DNA of 38,452 nt from Longibaculum muris (GTDB taxonomy: Bacteria; Bacillota_I; Bacilli_A; Erysipelotrichales; Coprobacillaceae). Below the pieces are notes generated by a model. That model was not told the origin of the DNA. It saw only the letters and a list, made by a program, of their open reading frames with translations, and made no database searches. The first letter of the stretch is position 1. Each line of letters begins with the position of its first letter. The position numbers and the translations under genes are program-made. Location of the stretch: assembly GCF_004343035.1 (NCBI RefSeq), contig NZ_SMCQ01000029.1:1-38452 (forward strand). Direction: 5' to 3'. Positions 9,602-20,930 of this stretch are shown here, piece by piece.

Positions 9602-10093
9602 ATGAAGAAAAAAATAATAATTTTTAGTGTTGTATTCATTTGTATAGTTTCTATTGCTTTTATCTTTTTTACAAGAAAAGATGATGATATATATACTCCA
9701 ACTATCAAGGATATCGATAACTTCACAATTGAAAATAACAATAGATATATCATACTTTATAGTAGTGAAGACAATAAATATTATTTAGGTAAAGTATCAA
9801 CTTATACACTTGATGATAACTTATACTATTTAGGAGATACTGCTTGTAATTTTAAAAAAGTGAATAATAATCTTATTGTTATAAGTAATAGCGAGCAAGT
9901 TGTTTATTCTAGTGGAGATTACGATTTTTTACCTGATAAAGTATATGATATCAAAACAATGGGAAATTTGATGATATCTTATGATAGTAAAAATCATGAT
10001 ATGCAAATACTTAAAAGAAATTCTGAAGCAAAATGTATTTTAAAATTTAAATATTATAATAATTTTATTCCTGTTGATTTAATTGAAACATAG
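9602..10093 (+). CDS. Membrane-anchored hypothetical protein
   Basis: A 163-residue protein beginning MKKKIIIFSVVFICIVSIAF, which is a signal anchor without a lipobox Cys. The rest is a polar, Tyr- and Asp-rich exterior domain with beta-type patterns such as YIILYSSEDNKYYLG. The ATG at 9602 is preferred over the longer frame from 9518 because it gives a clean signal segment; GAGAGG lies rather far upstream (about 12 bases). It is the last gene of the island and stands alone. No family is recognised. Confidence 0.55.
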   Translation: MKKKIIIFSVVFICIVSIAFIFFTRKDDDIYTPTIKDIDNFTIENNNRYIILYSSEDNKYYLGKVSTYTLDDNLYYLGDTACNFKKVNNNLIVISNSEQVVYSSGDYDFLPDKVYDIKTMGNLMISYDSKNHDMQILKRNSEAKCILKFKYYNNFIPVDLIET

Positions 10094-10196
10094 GAAATAT
10101 AAATAAAATTTGTATAAGTGTAAAATTACTATATATCAGTAACTTTATTTTTTATTTTTGTAAAGAAATAATTTAATTTTAATTTTATAGGATATA

Positions 10197-10216
10197 AGTG
10201 TCAAAAAGTGTCAATT
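10197..10216 (+). repeat. Direct repeat AGTGTCAAAA
   Basis: AGTGTCAAAA is followed immediately by AGTGTCAATT, a 10-bp period. It lies close to the right boundary of the island and could be a recombinase arm-type site (inference). Confidence 0.35.
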
Positions 10217-10373
10217 TTAGATTTGATGTGTTATAATTTGGGAACATAAATATGAATAATGTTGATAAAGTAATGTTTAAAAAATAGTAATTTTATCATT
10301 AGAAGTTTTGAATATTACTACACATGAAATAACGTAATAAATAGGGATAAAATTAATATTTTGAAGATGTCAC

Positions 10374-10397
10374 TGGCATACATTTTGGCATACAAAA
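10374..10397 (+). repeat. Direct repeat TGGCATACATTT
   Basis: TGGCATACATTT (10374-10385) and TGGCATACAAAA (10386-10397) are adjacent, 12-bp period. Short direct repeats of this sort are common near attachment sites of tyrosine-recombinase elements. No integrase gene is beside them. Confidence 0.4.
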
Positions 10398-10492
10398 TGA
10401 AATCAATAGAGATAAAATTAGTGTATAAACACTTGTTTTAGATATCTAATAACTTAGAAAAACACATAAAAATGTATATATATAATGAATGA

Positions 10493-12470
<1,978 letters not shown>

Positions 12471-12478
<8 letters not shown>

Positions 12479-14594
12479 TTGACAACACCTCCCATAACAT
12501 TGGTACAACTAGCTGTATAATGAATGCAACTGTAAAGATTACCAACACCGAATTAAAGTCTATGATATATGGCTGATAATAAACATATGCAGATATGAGT
12601 ACGACTACCCAAAGCATCATGTAAGAAATTATCGCTAGCAAAAGAGCATTAATGAAATATTTTTGGATCTTAATCTTTAATATATCCTTCTTTTGAAGAT
12701 AACCTATGCTTCTTAACCACTGGTTGAAATTTTTTTCATCCTTTCCCTTGATAAAATGAATAATTCCATAAATGAATGTTACAAAAATAATCGAAGCTAT
12801 ACTTATAAAATAAAGTGTTGTTTTTGTATTCTTCATAGATTCACCTATCAATTGATAATCATTATATTTCCAATCAACTGTCAGTCCTTTTGACTCCAAT
12901 TCATCAACAACCTTTTCAATGTGTTCAGTTTTATCAACCTCAACAGTGTATGCATTTGGTTGCCATGGTGTATAGACTTCAACCAAATCAGCATCTTCCA
13001 ATGAATGAGTTTCCACATATCCTTCTGCACTATCCCTCAAATAGACAGATTTTCCTTTTGTAGGCATACACGATTGGGCTATCTTTTCTAGCAATTGATC
13101 ATTCATATAAAAAGTTGCATCCTGTTCTGTCAGTGCTCCTTCTAAATCATGTTCAACCACACCTAATATAGGTAAAACTAATTCTTTAGAAGTACATTCA
13201 ATATAATTTGCCGGAAGAAAATCGTCGTCGCTTGTTTCTATACCACTTGGAGTACTTCCGGAAAATTGCATCTTTCCAGAAACATCATACATAGGTATTG
13301 CAATATTCATTTTAATAGATGCGTCTTTTAAATTATCTATCGTTAAGCCACATCTGATCATAAATTGCTTCGTTAAATAAATGCCATCTTCTTCATGATT
13401 TCGAAAGGATTCAGATATATATTTCTCTTTTTCTTGATTATTCATTTTATCAATAAATAATGTAAAAAAATTCGAATTGCTTTCCTTCAATTCTTTATCA
13501 ATAGTATTTTGATAATCATAAATGATTTGATTATCTTTAATAATTTGCATGGATGGATAACTTTTTAATAACCTCTCATCAATATAACTATGCAAAATAA
13601 TTTTTGGGGACATTGATGCAATGTTTGGTATATTTTGAATCGTAGCGAGTTCTGATGATGTTATAGGAAAATATGTTGCATTTTCCATATTTCCATTAAA
13701 GCCTGGACTACTTGGATCTAATCCTTTGTAAACCAATATGTTTCTGTTTTCAAGTGTTTCTAAGTCTGTTTCAAAAGATCGAAAGAATCCGTTGTCTACA
13801 TTGATTGAAAACGCACAAAGCGTTATAGCAAATGACATCAACAAAAGTGTGATACTTTCCTTGAAGATATGATGTTTTTTCATTTTCATAAAGATATTAA
13901 GCCAGTTTTTCTTTAATGAAATCTCTCTATTTTTAATTTTAGAAATTTTATTATTATCTAATAATGTACTATCTTGTAATATTAAATCATGATTGTCTAT
14001 TGTATATAGCATATCTGCATTATCAATAATATATGGATCATGTGTTGCTATAATAATATGACAATCTTTTTTTAGATTCTGAAGTAATTCTAATAATTTT
14101 ATTTTGTATTCAATATTCAATGAAGCAGTTGGTTCATCCATCAAAATAATCTGTGGTTTCATTATGGCAATAGCAACAAAGGAAGCTCTTAGTTTTTCCC
14201 CTCCTGAAAGCTGAGCAGGATATAAATCTTTTTCCTTTTCCAGACCCATTTGTTGTATCAGAAAATCTAAATTCGAGCATTGACCATATATACTTTCTAG
14301 AAGGCTCCAATAATCTTTTATCTTAAGATCTGTATTAAAGCTACATTCTTGCTGCATATAATAGAGATTTTTTAAATACTTCATCTGAACTTTATTATGA
14401 ACTATGCTTTGACCATTATATTCCATATCAAAACAAACTCCATATCTCAAAGATAACAAATCAAGCAAAGTTGTTTTGCCACTACCACTTTCACCTTTTA
14501 TCACAGTGATATGATGACTATAAAACGAAAAAGACACTTCTTCAAAAATTGTAAGTTGACTATAACTAAAACTCAAATCTTGAACTCTTATCAT
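12471..14594 (-). CDS. ABC transporter ATPase-permease fusion, first of pair
   Basis: A 707-residue protein with the same ATPase-then-FtsX layout as its downstream partner. Motifs are Walker A GESGSGKTT, Q-loop region YYMQQE, signature LSGGEKLRASF, Walker B IILMDEPTASLN and switch His in ATHD. A membrane segment near residue 250 is followed by an exterior domain of roughly 330 residues and three C-terminal segments. AGAAAGGA precedes the ATG at suitable distance. The gene is divergent from the PadR regulator at 14944, which may control it. A peptide exporter or immunity role is possible but not shown. Confidence 0.85.
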
Positions 14595-14943
14595 CTATAT
14601 CAAATCCTTTCTATAAAGCATATCAACAAAGATATGATTTTCATTAAATACTTAATTTTTTGTTAGAGCTATTATTAATACTCCATATATCCCCTTATCT
14701 GTAGAGAGAATAATAAACTTCTTAAATAACTTCATGTAAATACTTCTTTCCAATTAAAAGAAGTATTATCTTTGGATTACATAAATTTAATATTTCATTA
14801 TCTTTCTTTTTAGGGTGTAATCGCTTTCTCTAATTATATTGTATTGTGGTTTATTATAACTGTCAATAAATATATTATTTTTTACGACTTATTTTATATT
14901 CGTTACTATTGTGATATAATCTATTAAATGAAATGAGGTAGAT
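14595..14943. promoter_or_regulatory. Divergent promoter region of ABC pair 1 and PadR
   Basis: No gene is visible. An inverted repeat, AATACTTCTT paired with AAGAAGTATT (about 14749-14777), has no T-run and may be an operator. A TATAAT-like box (GATATAATC, about 14914-14922) would serve the PadR gene. PadR proteins often repress themselves and a divergent transporter; no repeat copy has been matched to a known PadR operator. Confidence 0.45.
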
Positions 14944-15285
14944 ATGGCTAAATATTCTAATTATTTATTTAAACTTGATTTATTGATTTTAAGTGTCTTA
15001 AAACATAAAGATATGTATGGCTACGAACTATCTAAAGTGATTTCTGAACAAACAAATGGTTATGTTGTGCCTAAACATGGGACTATGTATCCTGTTATTT
15101 ATAAACTTATTGAGGATGGTTATATCACTAGTCATACAATTGTTGTAAAAAACAAAGCGCGCGTTTATTATCATTTGGAAGATGAAGGAAAAGAATATCT
15201 TCAACAGCTTGTGGAAGATTATGATAATCTTGTACTACAAATTAACAATATTGTTCATGGAGGGGAAAACAATGACAGCAAATAA
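14944..15285 (+). CDS. PadR-family transcriptional regulator
   Basis: A 113-residue winged-helix regulator. It shows the typical N-terminal pattern LDLLILSVLKHKDMYGYELS and the recognition part KHGTMYPVIYKLIEDGYI, followed by a short wing (ARVYYHLEDEGKEYL) and a dimerisation helix. Length and order match the PadR-s1 subgroup. GAGGTAG precedes the ATG. The gene overlaps the next one by 14 bases, a common PadR-HAAS arrangement. It probably represses the divergent transporter genes and responds to a drug or peptide. Confidence 0.9.
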   Translation: MAKYSNYLFKLDLLILSVLKHKDMYGYELSKVISEQTNGYVVPKHGTMYPVIYKLIEDGYITSHTIVVKNKARVYYHLEDEGKEYLQQLVEDYDNLVLQINNIVHGGENNDSK

Positions 15286-15640
15286 AAGATATTATAGGGA
15301 TGTAAAAAAGCTTTTTCCTGTATATTTAAAAAAAGAAAAATTGTATCTTAACCAGCTTAAAGAACAAATTGATGAATATGAAGATACATCATATGAAGAA
15401 TTAGTTGATATTTTTGGCAATCCTATCGATATAGTGAAAGCATATTATGATACAATTAATAGTAAATATTTATTGAAGAGAATGAATTTAAAAAGAATTG
15501 TGACAATGACATGCATATTAGTATTACTATTAAGTACCCTTTATTTAGGGTATAGAACATACTCATTACACGAAGCAATTAATAATTTTGAGACTGGCAT
15601 TCCTGCAGAAATTGAAGAAACAATAGAAGTGGTAGAATAA
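15272..15640 (+). CDS. HAAS-like small membrane protein
   Basis: A 122-residue protein with an N-terminal helical cytoplasmic part (MTANKRYYRDVKKLFPVYLK through a predicted amphipathic helix with YEELVDIFGNPIDIV), one membrane segment (VTMTCILVLLLSTLYLGY) and a short acidic tail. This resembles the DUF1700/DUF6120 HAAS group that usually accompanies PadR genes. The ATG at 15272 has GGAGGGG before it and overlaps the end of padR; the longer frame from 15182 lies inside padR. The role is probably signalling or modulation together with PadR. Confidence 0.75.
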   Translation: MTANKRYYRDVKKLFPVYLKKEKLYLNQLKEQIDEYEDTSYEELVDIFGNPIDIVKAYYDTINSKYLLKRMNLKRIVTMTCILVLLLSTLYLGYRTYSLHEAINNFETGIPAEIEETIEVVE

Positions 15641-15768
15641 TGAAAAAATTAATTTTGTCTATTCTTAATCTAAATCTTCTATGTTTTCTATCATGGTCCT
15701 TGACTATTTTAATTTTAAATCAATTGATCCATCCATCTCTTACACTGCTTTTTAGCTATTCCTTATAA
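15640..15768 (+). CDS. Tiny hydrophobic membrane peptide
   Basis: A 42-residue frame whose ATG overlaps the previous stop (TAATG), so translation is probably coupled. It is almost wholly hydrophobic, for example LILSILNLNLLCFLSWSLTI. It ends in SYSL before a TAA. It could be a short membrane accessory protein of the PadR-HAAS module or the remainder of a longer lost gene. No family is recognised. Confidence 0.45.
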   Translation: MKKLILSILNLNLLCFLSWSLTILILNQLIHPSLTLLFSYSL

Positions 15769-16199
15769 AAGTTTGGTTTTCCTCTATAACAAAATTTGTA
15801 GATCTTCATGTTATAGAAGATAAACATATCAGTTGATAAATAATTTCTATCTCCCAAAAATATCATTTTTTGATTTTCTGTATTATTATATAAACTTCAT
15901 TAATTTGGTAATGATAATTATTTATATATAAAAATATGATATTGAGACTGATTGTTAATCAATCTGACAAATAACAACTGACATGAGGAGTTGTGTTGTT
16001 TTCTTGTCTCTATAAGAAATAATTCAGATTATAAAATTAATATTTAAATACAGTATAGAACACTTATGTTGATTCATATGAGTTGATATAGGTGTTTTTT
16101 AATTTTTAAAATATTATATATAAGAAAGTTTATTGATAAAAAGGAATATATATAAAATGAATGTTATAGTTTATATATTGTGTATTTTGTGACTTAAAA
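15769..16199 (+). other. Intergenic region with terminators
   Basis: No gene is seen. A weak hairpin (ACAACT at 15974 with AGTTGT at 15989) precedes a T-rich stretch, and the strong terminator at 16059-16107 ends the PadR transcript. Confidence 0.45.
16059..16107 (+). terminator. Intrinsic terminator of the padR operon
   Basis: Positions 16059-16077 pair along 19 bases with 16078-16096 if G-U pairs are allowed; a small loop forms at the centre. The tail is TTTTTTAATTTTT. It separates the padR module from the second ABC pair. Confidence 0.7.
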
Positions 16200-16266
16200 A
16201 TGTTTCTTGTGAGTAAAAAATTGTTTGGTGATAGTTAAATGTGTTACAATTAAAAAAATATATAAT
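16200..16266 (+). promoter_or_regulatory. Promoter with tandem repeat (site C) before ABC pair 2
   Basis: ATGTTTCTTGTGAGT (16200-16214) and TTGTTTGGTGATAGT (16221-16235) form an imperfect repeat with a 21-bp period. A TATAAT lies at 16261-16266 with no consensus -35, as expected for an activated promoter. Sites A, B and C share the ATGTT-type left edge and the distance of about 40-44 bp from second repeat to -10. The LytTR regulator at 20232 is the likely ligand (inference). Confidence 0.5.
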
Positions 16267-16302
16267 TTGATATAAGCAAAATAAAATAATAGGGGGCATA
16301 TT

Positions 16303-18255
16303 ATGCTAGAGATTAAAGATATTCATATTTCTTTTGATAGAAATATATTCAATAATACACAAATTCAATTCTATTCCTCATCTATTCATGCGATTGTAGG
16401 GAAAAGTGGATCAGGAAAAACAACATTTTTAAAAAGTATTATACATGATTCATCTTTTTCACAATCAAAGATGTATTATAATCATGAAGAAATTCATCAA
16501 AAAGATGATTTTGTAAGAAATCATGTTGCTTATGTTGATCAGTTAGGAAGTTATTTTCCAAATATGTCAATTAAGCAACATTTTCAGTTTTATGCTGAAA
16601 TGAAGAAAGAAAAAATAGATGTACAAAAAATTAATCGTTGTCTAGAAAAAGTTAATTTAAATAATGTGAACATTAATAAATTACCAAGTGTTTTATCTAT
16701 TGGTGAAAGAAAAAGAATGTTAATTGCTCTTGCTATATTTTGTGATAAGGATATCATTATTTTAGATGAGCCAACAGCTTCACTTGATAAAAAGAATATA
16801 AGTTTATTAAAAAAGATATTGGTTTCATTAGAAGATAAAACAATCATATTAACAACACATACACCTGAAATATTAGAAATATGTAATGTTATTTATAAGA
16901 TAGAAAATCAAGAATTTCATTGTCAAAAGAATGATATTGATGAAACACAGGAAACTGAAATAAAATTAAGAAATAATTATCAGTTTTCACCAATTAAGTA
17001 TTTTAGATATAAAAGTTTAATTCAATGGATACAGTATATAGGGATTATAGTTATTTCTTTATTTATCCTTATTCAATCATCTTTAATCGTTAATTCTTTT
17101 TTAAAAACCACAAATGTTAGTTCTCAAGCAATAAATCAATCTTCAAAAGAAATGTTATTTATAAGAAGTAGAGAGGGTGAAATAGTTTGGGACTATAATC
17201 CTTCATCAGGATCTCATGATTCAAAACCTTTTGATGAAGATAATTTAAGCAAAATTAAACATATGGAAGGTGTAAAGGAGATTAAGAAATTTGAGGAATT
17301 GACCTTATTCAATCCTCATAGTGAGGAATCACAAACTTTGCAAATTGTTAATAAGAATGGAACTACAAAAAATTATACTATAAATGTGAGTGAGGGTTAT
17401 GACCTAAGAGTATATCCATATTATGAGAGTAATGATTTTAATGATCACGATAATGGAGTTTATATAAGCTATGGGTTATCACAAGTTTATAAGATTCATG
17501 AAGGAGATACAATTAAGGCGAAGTTTTATATTCCTAAAGATCAATATATAAAAGGTAGTGGGCTAGATTATCGAAGTGTAACATATACACTTAGAGAATT
17601 AGAATTTAAGGTCAGTAAGATTATTAAAAAGGATGACGGATATGAAACCGGAGTAACTGACTTGATTATTTATATTCCCTATGAAAATTTAATGAATATC
17701 ATGTCTCATATTGACAAGAAGGAAGAAATCATTTCTAGCTATTACATTGATAATGTTCTTTCTAAACAAGTTTCAGCACAGCCATATACCATGAATGAGT
17801 ATGTATTATTTGTAGATGAGGACTATGTTGCAGATATTAATAATTCTATTTTAGAGATGGATGATGAATATGATACATTTTCTAGATATCTGGGTCAGCT
17901 TGAATATGATAAAATGATGAAAGAAGCATTTCAAACAAAGTTGTTAAGTTTTGCTGCTATTTGTAGTGTGGGATTAATAGCCCTTCTTACAACACAATAC
18001 TTTTTAATGAAATCTAGAAAGAAAGAGTTTCAAATATTGGAAGATAGTGGGGTACAAGATAAGGATACTAAGAAAAGTCTTTTGTTAGAAAATAGCATGT
18101 ATTTTATCATCATATCAATAGCTGGTTTTTTATGGTTATATATTAATAGAGAACAATATGCATATATTACTCAATATTTAGCAGTCTTAGGAATAAGTTT
18201 TATATTATTGCTTTTAATGCATGCAGTTTCTCACCTTGTATTAAAGAAAAAATAG
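16303..18255 (+). CDS. ABC ATPase-permease fusion with atypical signature
   Basis: A 650-residue protein. The N-terminal ATPase has Walker A GKSGSGKTT (residues 33-41), Walker B IIILDEPTASLD and switch His in TTHT. The signature reads LSIGERKR, with Ile where the second Gly of LSGGQ is expected. A membrane segment near residue 245 is followed by a roughly 270-residue exterior domain and three C-terminal segments, the FtsX/MacB layout. A GGGGGC ribosome site precedes the ATG. It is followed 46 bases later by a second ATPase-permease gene, its probable heterodimer partner. One of the two composite ATP sites may therefore be weak. Confidence 0.85.
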   Translation: MLEIKDIHISFDRNIFNNTQIQFYSSSIHAIVGKSGSGKTTFLKSIIHDSSFSQSKMYYNHEEIHQKDDFVRNHVAYVDQLGSYFPNMSIKQHFQFYAEMKKEKIDVQKINRCLEKVNLNNVNINKLPSVLSIGERKRMLIALAIFCDKDIIILDEPTASLDKKNISLLKKILVSLEDKTIILTTHTPEILEICNVIYKIENQEFHCQKNDIDETQETEIKLRNNYQFSPIKYFRYKSLIQWIQYIGIIVISLFILIQSSLIVNSFLKTTNVSSQAINQSSKEMLFIRSREGEIVWDYNPSSGSHDSKPFDEDNLSKIKHMEGVKEIKKFEELTLFNPHSEESQTLQIVNKNGTTKNYTINVSEGYDLRVYPYYESNDFNDHDNGVYISYGLSQVYKIHEGDTIKAKFYIPKDQYIKGSGLDYRSVTYTLRELEFKVSKIIKKDDGYETGVTDLIIYIPYENLMNIMSHIDKKEEIISSYYIDNVLSKQVSAQPYTMNEYVLFVDEDYVADINNSILEMDDEYDTFSRYLGQLEYDKMMKEAFQTKLLSFAAICSVGLIALLTTQYFLMKSRKKEFQILEDSGVQDKDTKKSLLLENSMYFIIISIAGFLWLYINREQYAYITQYLAVLGISFILLLLMHAVSHLVLKKK

Positions 18256-18301
18256 AAATAGATTATACAATAAAAAATCTATGAAGGGAACGAAATAAAC
18301 G

Positions 18302-20089
18302 ATGCTAGAAATAAAAAATATTTCACTATCATTTGATAAAGAACTTATTAAGAATGGCCAATTATATATTTATGATAATCAAATTACTGTTCTTTCTGGA
18401 CCAAGTGGTTCAGGTAAAAGTAGTTTATTATATGATATTGCTTTTTTATCTCATCAAAGTCAAATGAATTATATCTTTGATGGAAAGGATGTTCAAACAT
18501 TATCAAAAGATGAGATAAGAGATATTCAACGAAATAAAATTGCCTTTGTTTTTCAAAATATTCCATTATTCAATAGTATGACTCTCATGGAAAATATTCG
18601 TTTTTATGCTAGTTTAACACAAGAAACATTTTCTGAGGAAAAGGCACGTCAGTATTTAACAGACTTGGAGTTATTCTTAGATGATCATACAGATATTGAA
18701 CATTTATCTGGTGGAGAAAGACAACGTTTAGCAATTATTTGTGCTTTAATGAAAGATACACCTTATATATTCATGGATGAACCAACAGCTTATCTTGATG
18801 AAGATAATAGGGAAGAATTTATAAAAATCTTAGACTTATTAAAAAATCGTTATCATAAAACAATTCTCATCGCTTCACATGATAGTTTATTATTTGAAGC
18901 GTGTGATAATCTTTATGAAGTTAAGGATAAACAAATTCAATGTATAAAAAGCTCAGATTTAGTTAATGCTCATCCATCATTACAGCATAAAGATAAATAT
19001 GTATTCAAAGGACTTCCTTATTTTTATAAATGTGAATTTCGTAAAAATCAATGGAAACATAAAACTTTTCAACTGTTTTTAACATTTATTTTATTTATTA
19101 GTACATTTTGTGGAATGTATTTACAATATTATCAAAAGCAACTTGATAAAAACGTAGAAGAATATCGAAGTTCACAATTGGTAATAAGGATGGATAAGAA
19201 AATAAGTGGACCAGTGCTTAGAGAAATGGAAGGACTGCCAAATATCAAAGCTGTCAAAAGAATAACTCCACTTATAAGTGATAATCAATATTTGATATGT
19301 CCCTATTTAGAAAATGATTTTTTTACTCGTGGTATCAAACAATCATTGAAAAATGAAAATCATGCAGGTGTTTATATCAATTATGAAACATACAGAGATA
19401 CAAAAGACAAAGCAATAGATGTTATAGTTGAGGGAAAAAATATAACCCTTCAACCAGATTATCAATTAGATAAAGCATTTGCTGATTATAAATTAAAATC
19501 AAATCTTGCAAGAGTCATTTATCTTCCTTATGAAGATTATTTAAAGCTCTATAATTATAAAGATAACTCACCTATACAATCATCATATGCATTAATATCA
19601 TTAGATGATGCAAATGATTACCTTGAAACACTAGAGGTTCTTATTGATAAATATGAAGATATATCATTAGAAAATCAAATAGAAATAACAACTTTATTAA
19701 ATATAAAAAATACCACAGAACAATTTACAAATTCAATAATGATATTTATATGTGCAATCGTTGTTCTTTCAATAATTTTACTTAAAATTATTGATTACTA
19801 TCACTTAAGATTTTCTCAAGTCTTATTAGAAGTTAATGGTATCTCAAACAAGGATATGAGAAAACAATACATCATAAAAGAATTATCACAATATGGAATA
19901 CCAATTATCATTGCATATATAGCTTTACTCATAAGTTATGGAATATTGAAGATGTTAAATATTCAAATGATGATGTATCTATTTATGGTATTAATCTCTT
20001 GTGCATTTGTTATATTCATATTATCTATTATCATTTATATGATTATGAATAAGTTTTTATCTACAACTAAAATATTAAAGATGCTTTAA
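18302..20089 (+). CDS. ABC ATPase-permease fusion, partner of 16303
   Basis: A 595-residue protein with canonical ATPase motifs: Walker A GPSGSGKSS, Q-loop FVFQN, signature LSGGERQRLAI, Walker B YIFMDEPTAYLD and switch His in ASHD. The permease half has a segment near residue 255 (LFLTFILFISTFCGMYL), an exterior domain and three C-terminal segments. It is similar in size and order to the protein at 10742, so pairs 1 and 2 are likely paralogous exporters. The ATG at 18302 follows a weak GAAGGGA site. The substrate is unknown; the peptide-sensing genes downstream suggest a peptide. Confidence 0.85.
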   Translation: MLEIKNISLSFDKELIKNGQLYIYDNQITVLSGPSGSGKSSLLYDIAFLSHQSQMNYIFDGKDVQTLSKDEIRDIQRNKIAFVFQNIPLFNSMTLMENIRFYASLTQETFSEEKARQYLTDLELFLDDHTDIEHLSGGERQRLAIICALMKDTPYIFMDEPTAYLDEDNREEFIKILDLLKNRYHKTILIASHDSLLFEACDNLYEVKDKQIQCIKSSDLVNAHPSLQHKDKYVFKGLPYFYKCEFRKNQWKHKTFQLFLTFILFISTFCGMYLQYYQKQLDKNVEEYRSSQLVIRMDKKISGPVLREMEGLPNIKAVKRITPLISDNQYLICPYLENDFFTRGIKQSLKNENHAGVYINYETYRDTKDKAIDVIVEGKNITLQPDYQLDKAFADYKLKSNLARVIYLPYEDYLKLYNYKDNSPIQSSYALISLDDANDYLETLEVLIDKYEDISLENQIEITTLLNIKNTTEQFTNSIMIFICAIVVLSIILLKIIDYYHLRFSQVLLEVNGISNKDMRKQYIIKELSQYGIPIIIAYIALLISYGILKMLNIQMMMYLFMVLISCAFVIFILSIIIYMIMNKFLSTTKILKML

Positions 20090-20231
20090 TCTATAGTGAC
20101 TACCCTAATAACCTCATAAAATGCTAAATTTTAAAATTAATTTATGATATAATAAATGAAGAAATAAATTTTAATTTTGTTGAAATAACAGATTATATTT
20201 ATTTCTTATTTATTTAATGGGAGAGTTAATT

Positions 20232-20930
20232 ATGAATGTTGTTATTGTAGATGATGATTTAGAATTTGCAAAATTAATAGAAAAAGATGTTTCTCAGTTT
20301 TTTTCTCGTTTATATGATTTTGTATCTATAGATATTATTAATGATGATTTTAAAAGAATAGAGGATTATTCATCTATTGATCTTGTTTTTTTAGATATTG
20401 ATTTAAAAAAAGAATATAATGGTATAAATATAGGACAATTTATCCAAGATTATTTTCCAAAAGCAATAATAGTTTTTGTTTCAATACATGAAGAACTTGT
20501 TTTTTCAGCATTATCTATTCGATTTTTTCAATTTATACGTAAAGCACAATATCAAACAGATATTGTTAAAGTATTAAAACAAGTAAAAAAATATATGGAT
20601 GAAAATATTAAGAGAATTTTGATTAAAGTTGATGGAAGAACGCATGTTATTAAGTTTAGTAAAATAATTTATTTGATGGTTATAGGACATGATCTTATTA
20701 TTAAAACTATTGATAATGAATTGACTATTCATAGTTCATTGATGAAGTTTATGAATCAGGTAGATTATAAAGAGCTTGTTCAAATAGAAAGAAATTTAGT
20801 AATTAATTTAAATTATGCTAAGGAAGTTATGAGAATAAAAGTTGTTATGTATGATGATGTAGAACATAATGTTGGAAGAAAATATCAAAGTCAGCTTATA
20901 GAACAATATGAGGAGTTTTTATTAAAATGA
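20232..20930 (+). CDS. LytTR-family response regulator (RR3)
   Basis: A 232-residue AgrA-like regulator, MNVVIVDDD at the start, Asp55 as phospho-acceptor in FLDIDL, Ser switch in FVSIHEELVF, and a LytTR domain ending NVGRKY. The ATG at 20232 is chosen because GGGAGAG lies in front; an in-frame ATG at 20217 overlaps that site. Its TGA overlaps the sensor ATG (ATGA), giving coupled translation. It lies 142 bases after the ABC pair, with a TATAAT (near 20147) between, so it may be transcribed separately as well as by read-through. Confidence 0.9.
   Translation: MNVVIVDDDLEFAKLIEKDVSQFFSRLYDFVSIDIINDDFKRIEDYSSIDLVFLDIDLKKEYNGINIGQFIQDYFPKAIIVFVSIHEELVFSALSIRFFQFIRKAQYQTDIVKVLKQVKKYMDENIKRILIKVDGRTHVIKFSKIIYLMVIGHDLIIKTIDNELTIHSSLMKFMNQVDYKELVQIERNLVINLNYAKEVMRIKVVMYDDVEHNVGRKYQSQLIEQYEEFLLK

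Noticed and set aside
16590-16847. Minus-strand frame opposite the ABC ATPase
   Set aside because: Antisense of the conserved signature and Walker B region; no independent support.
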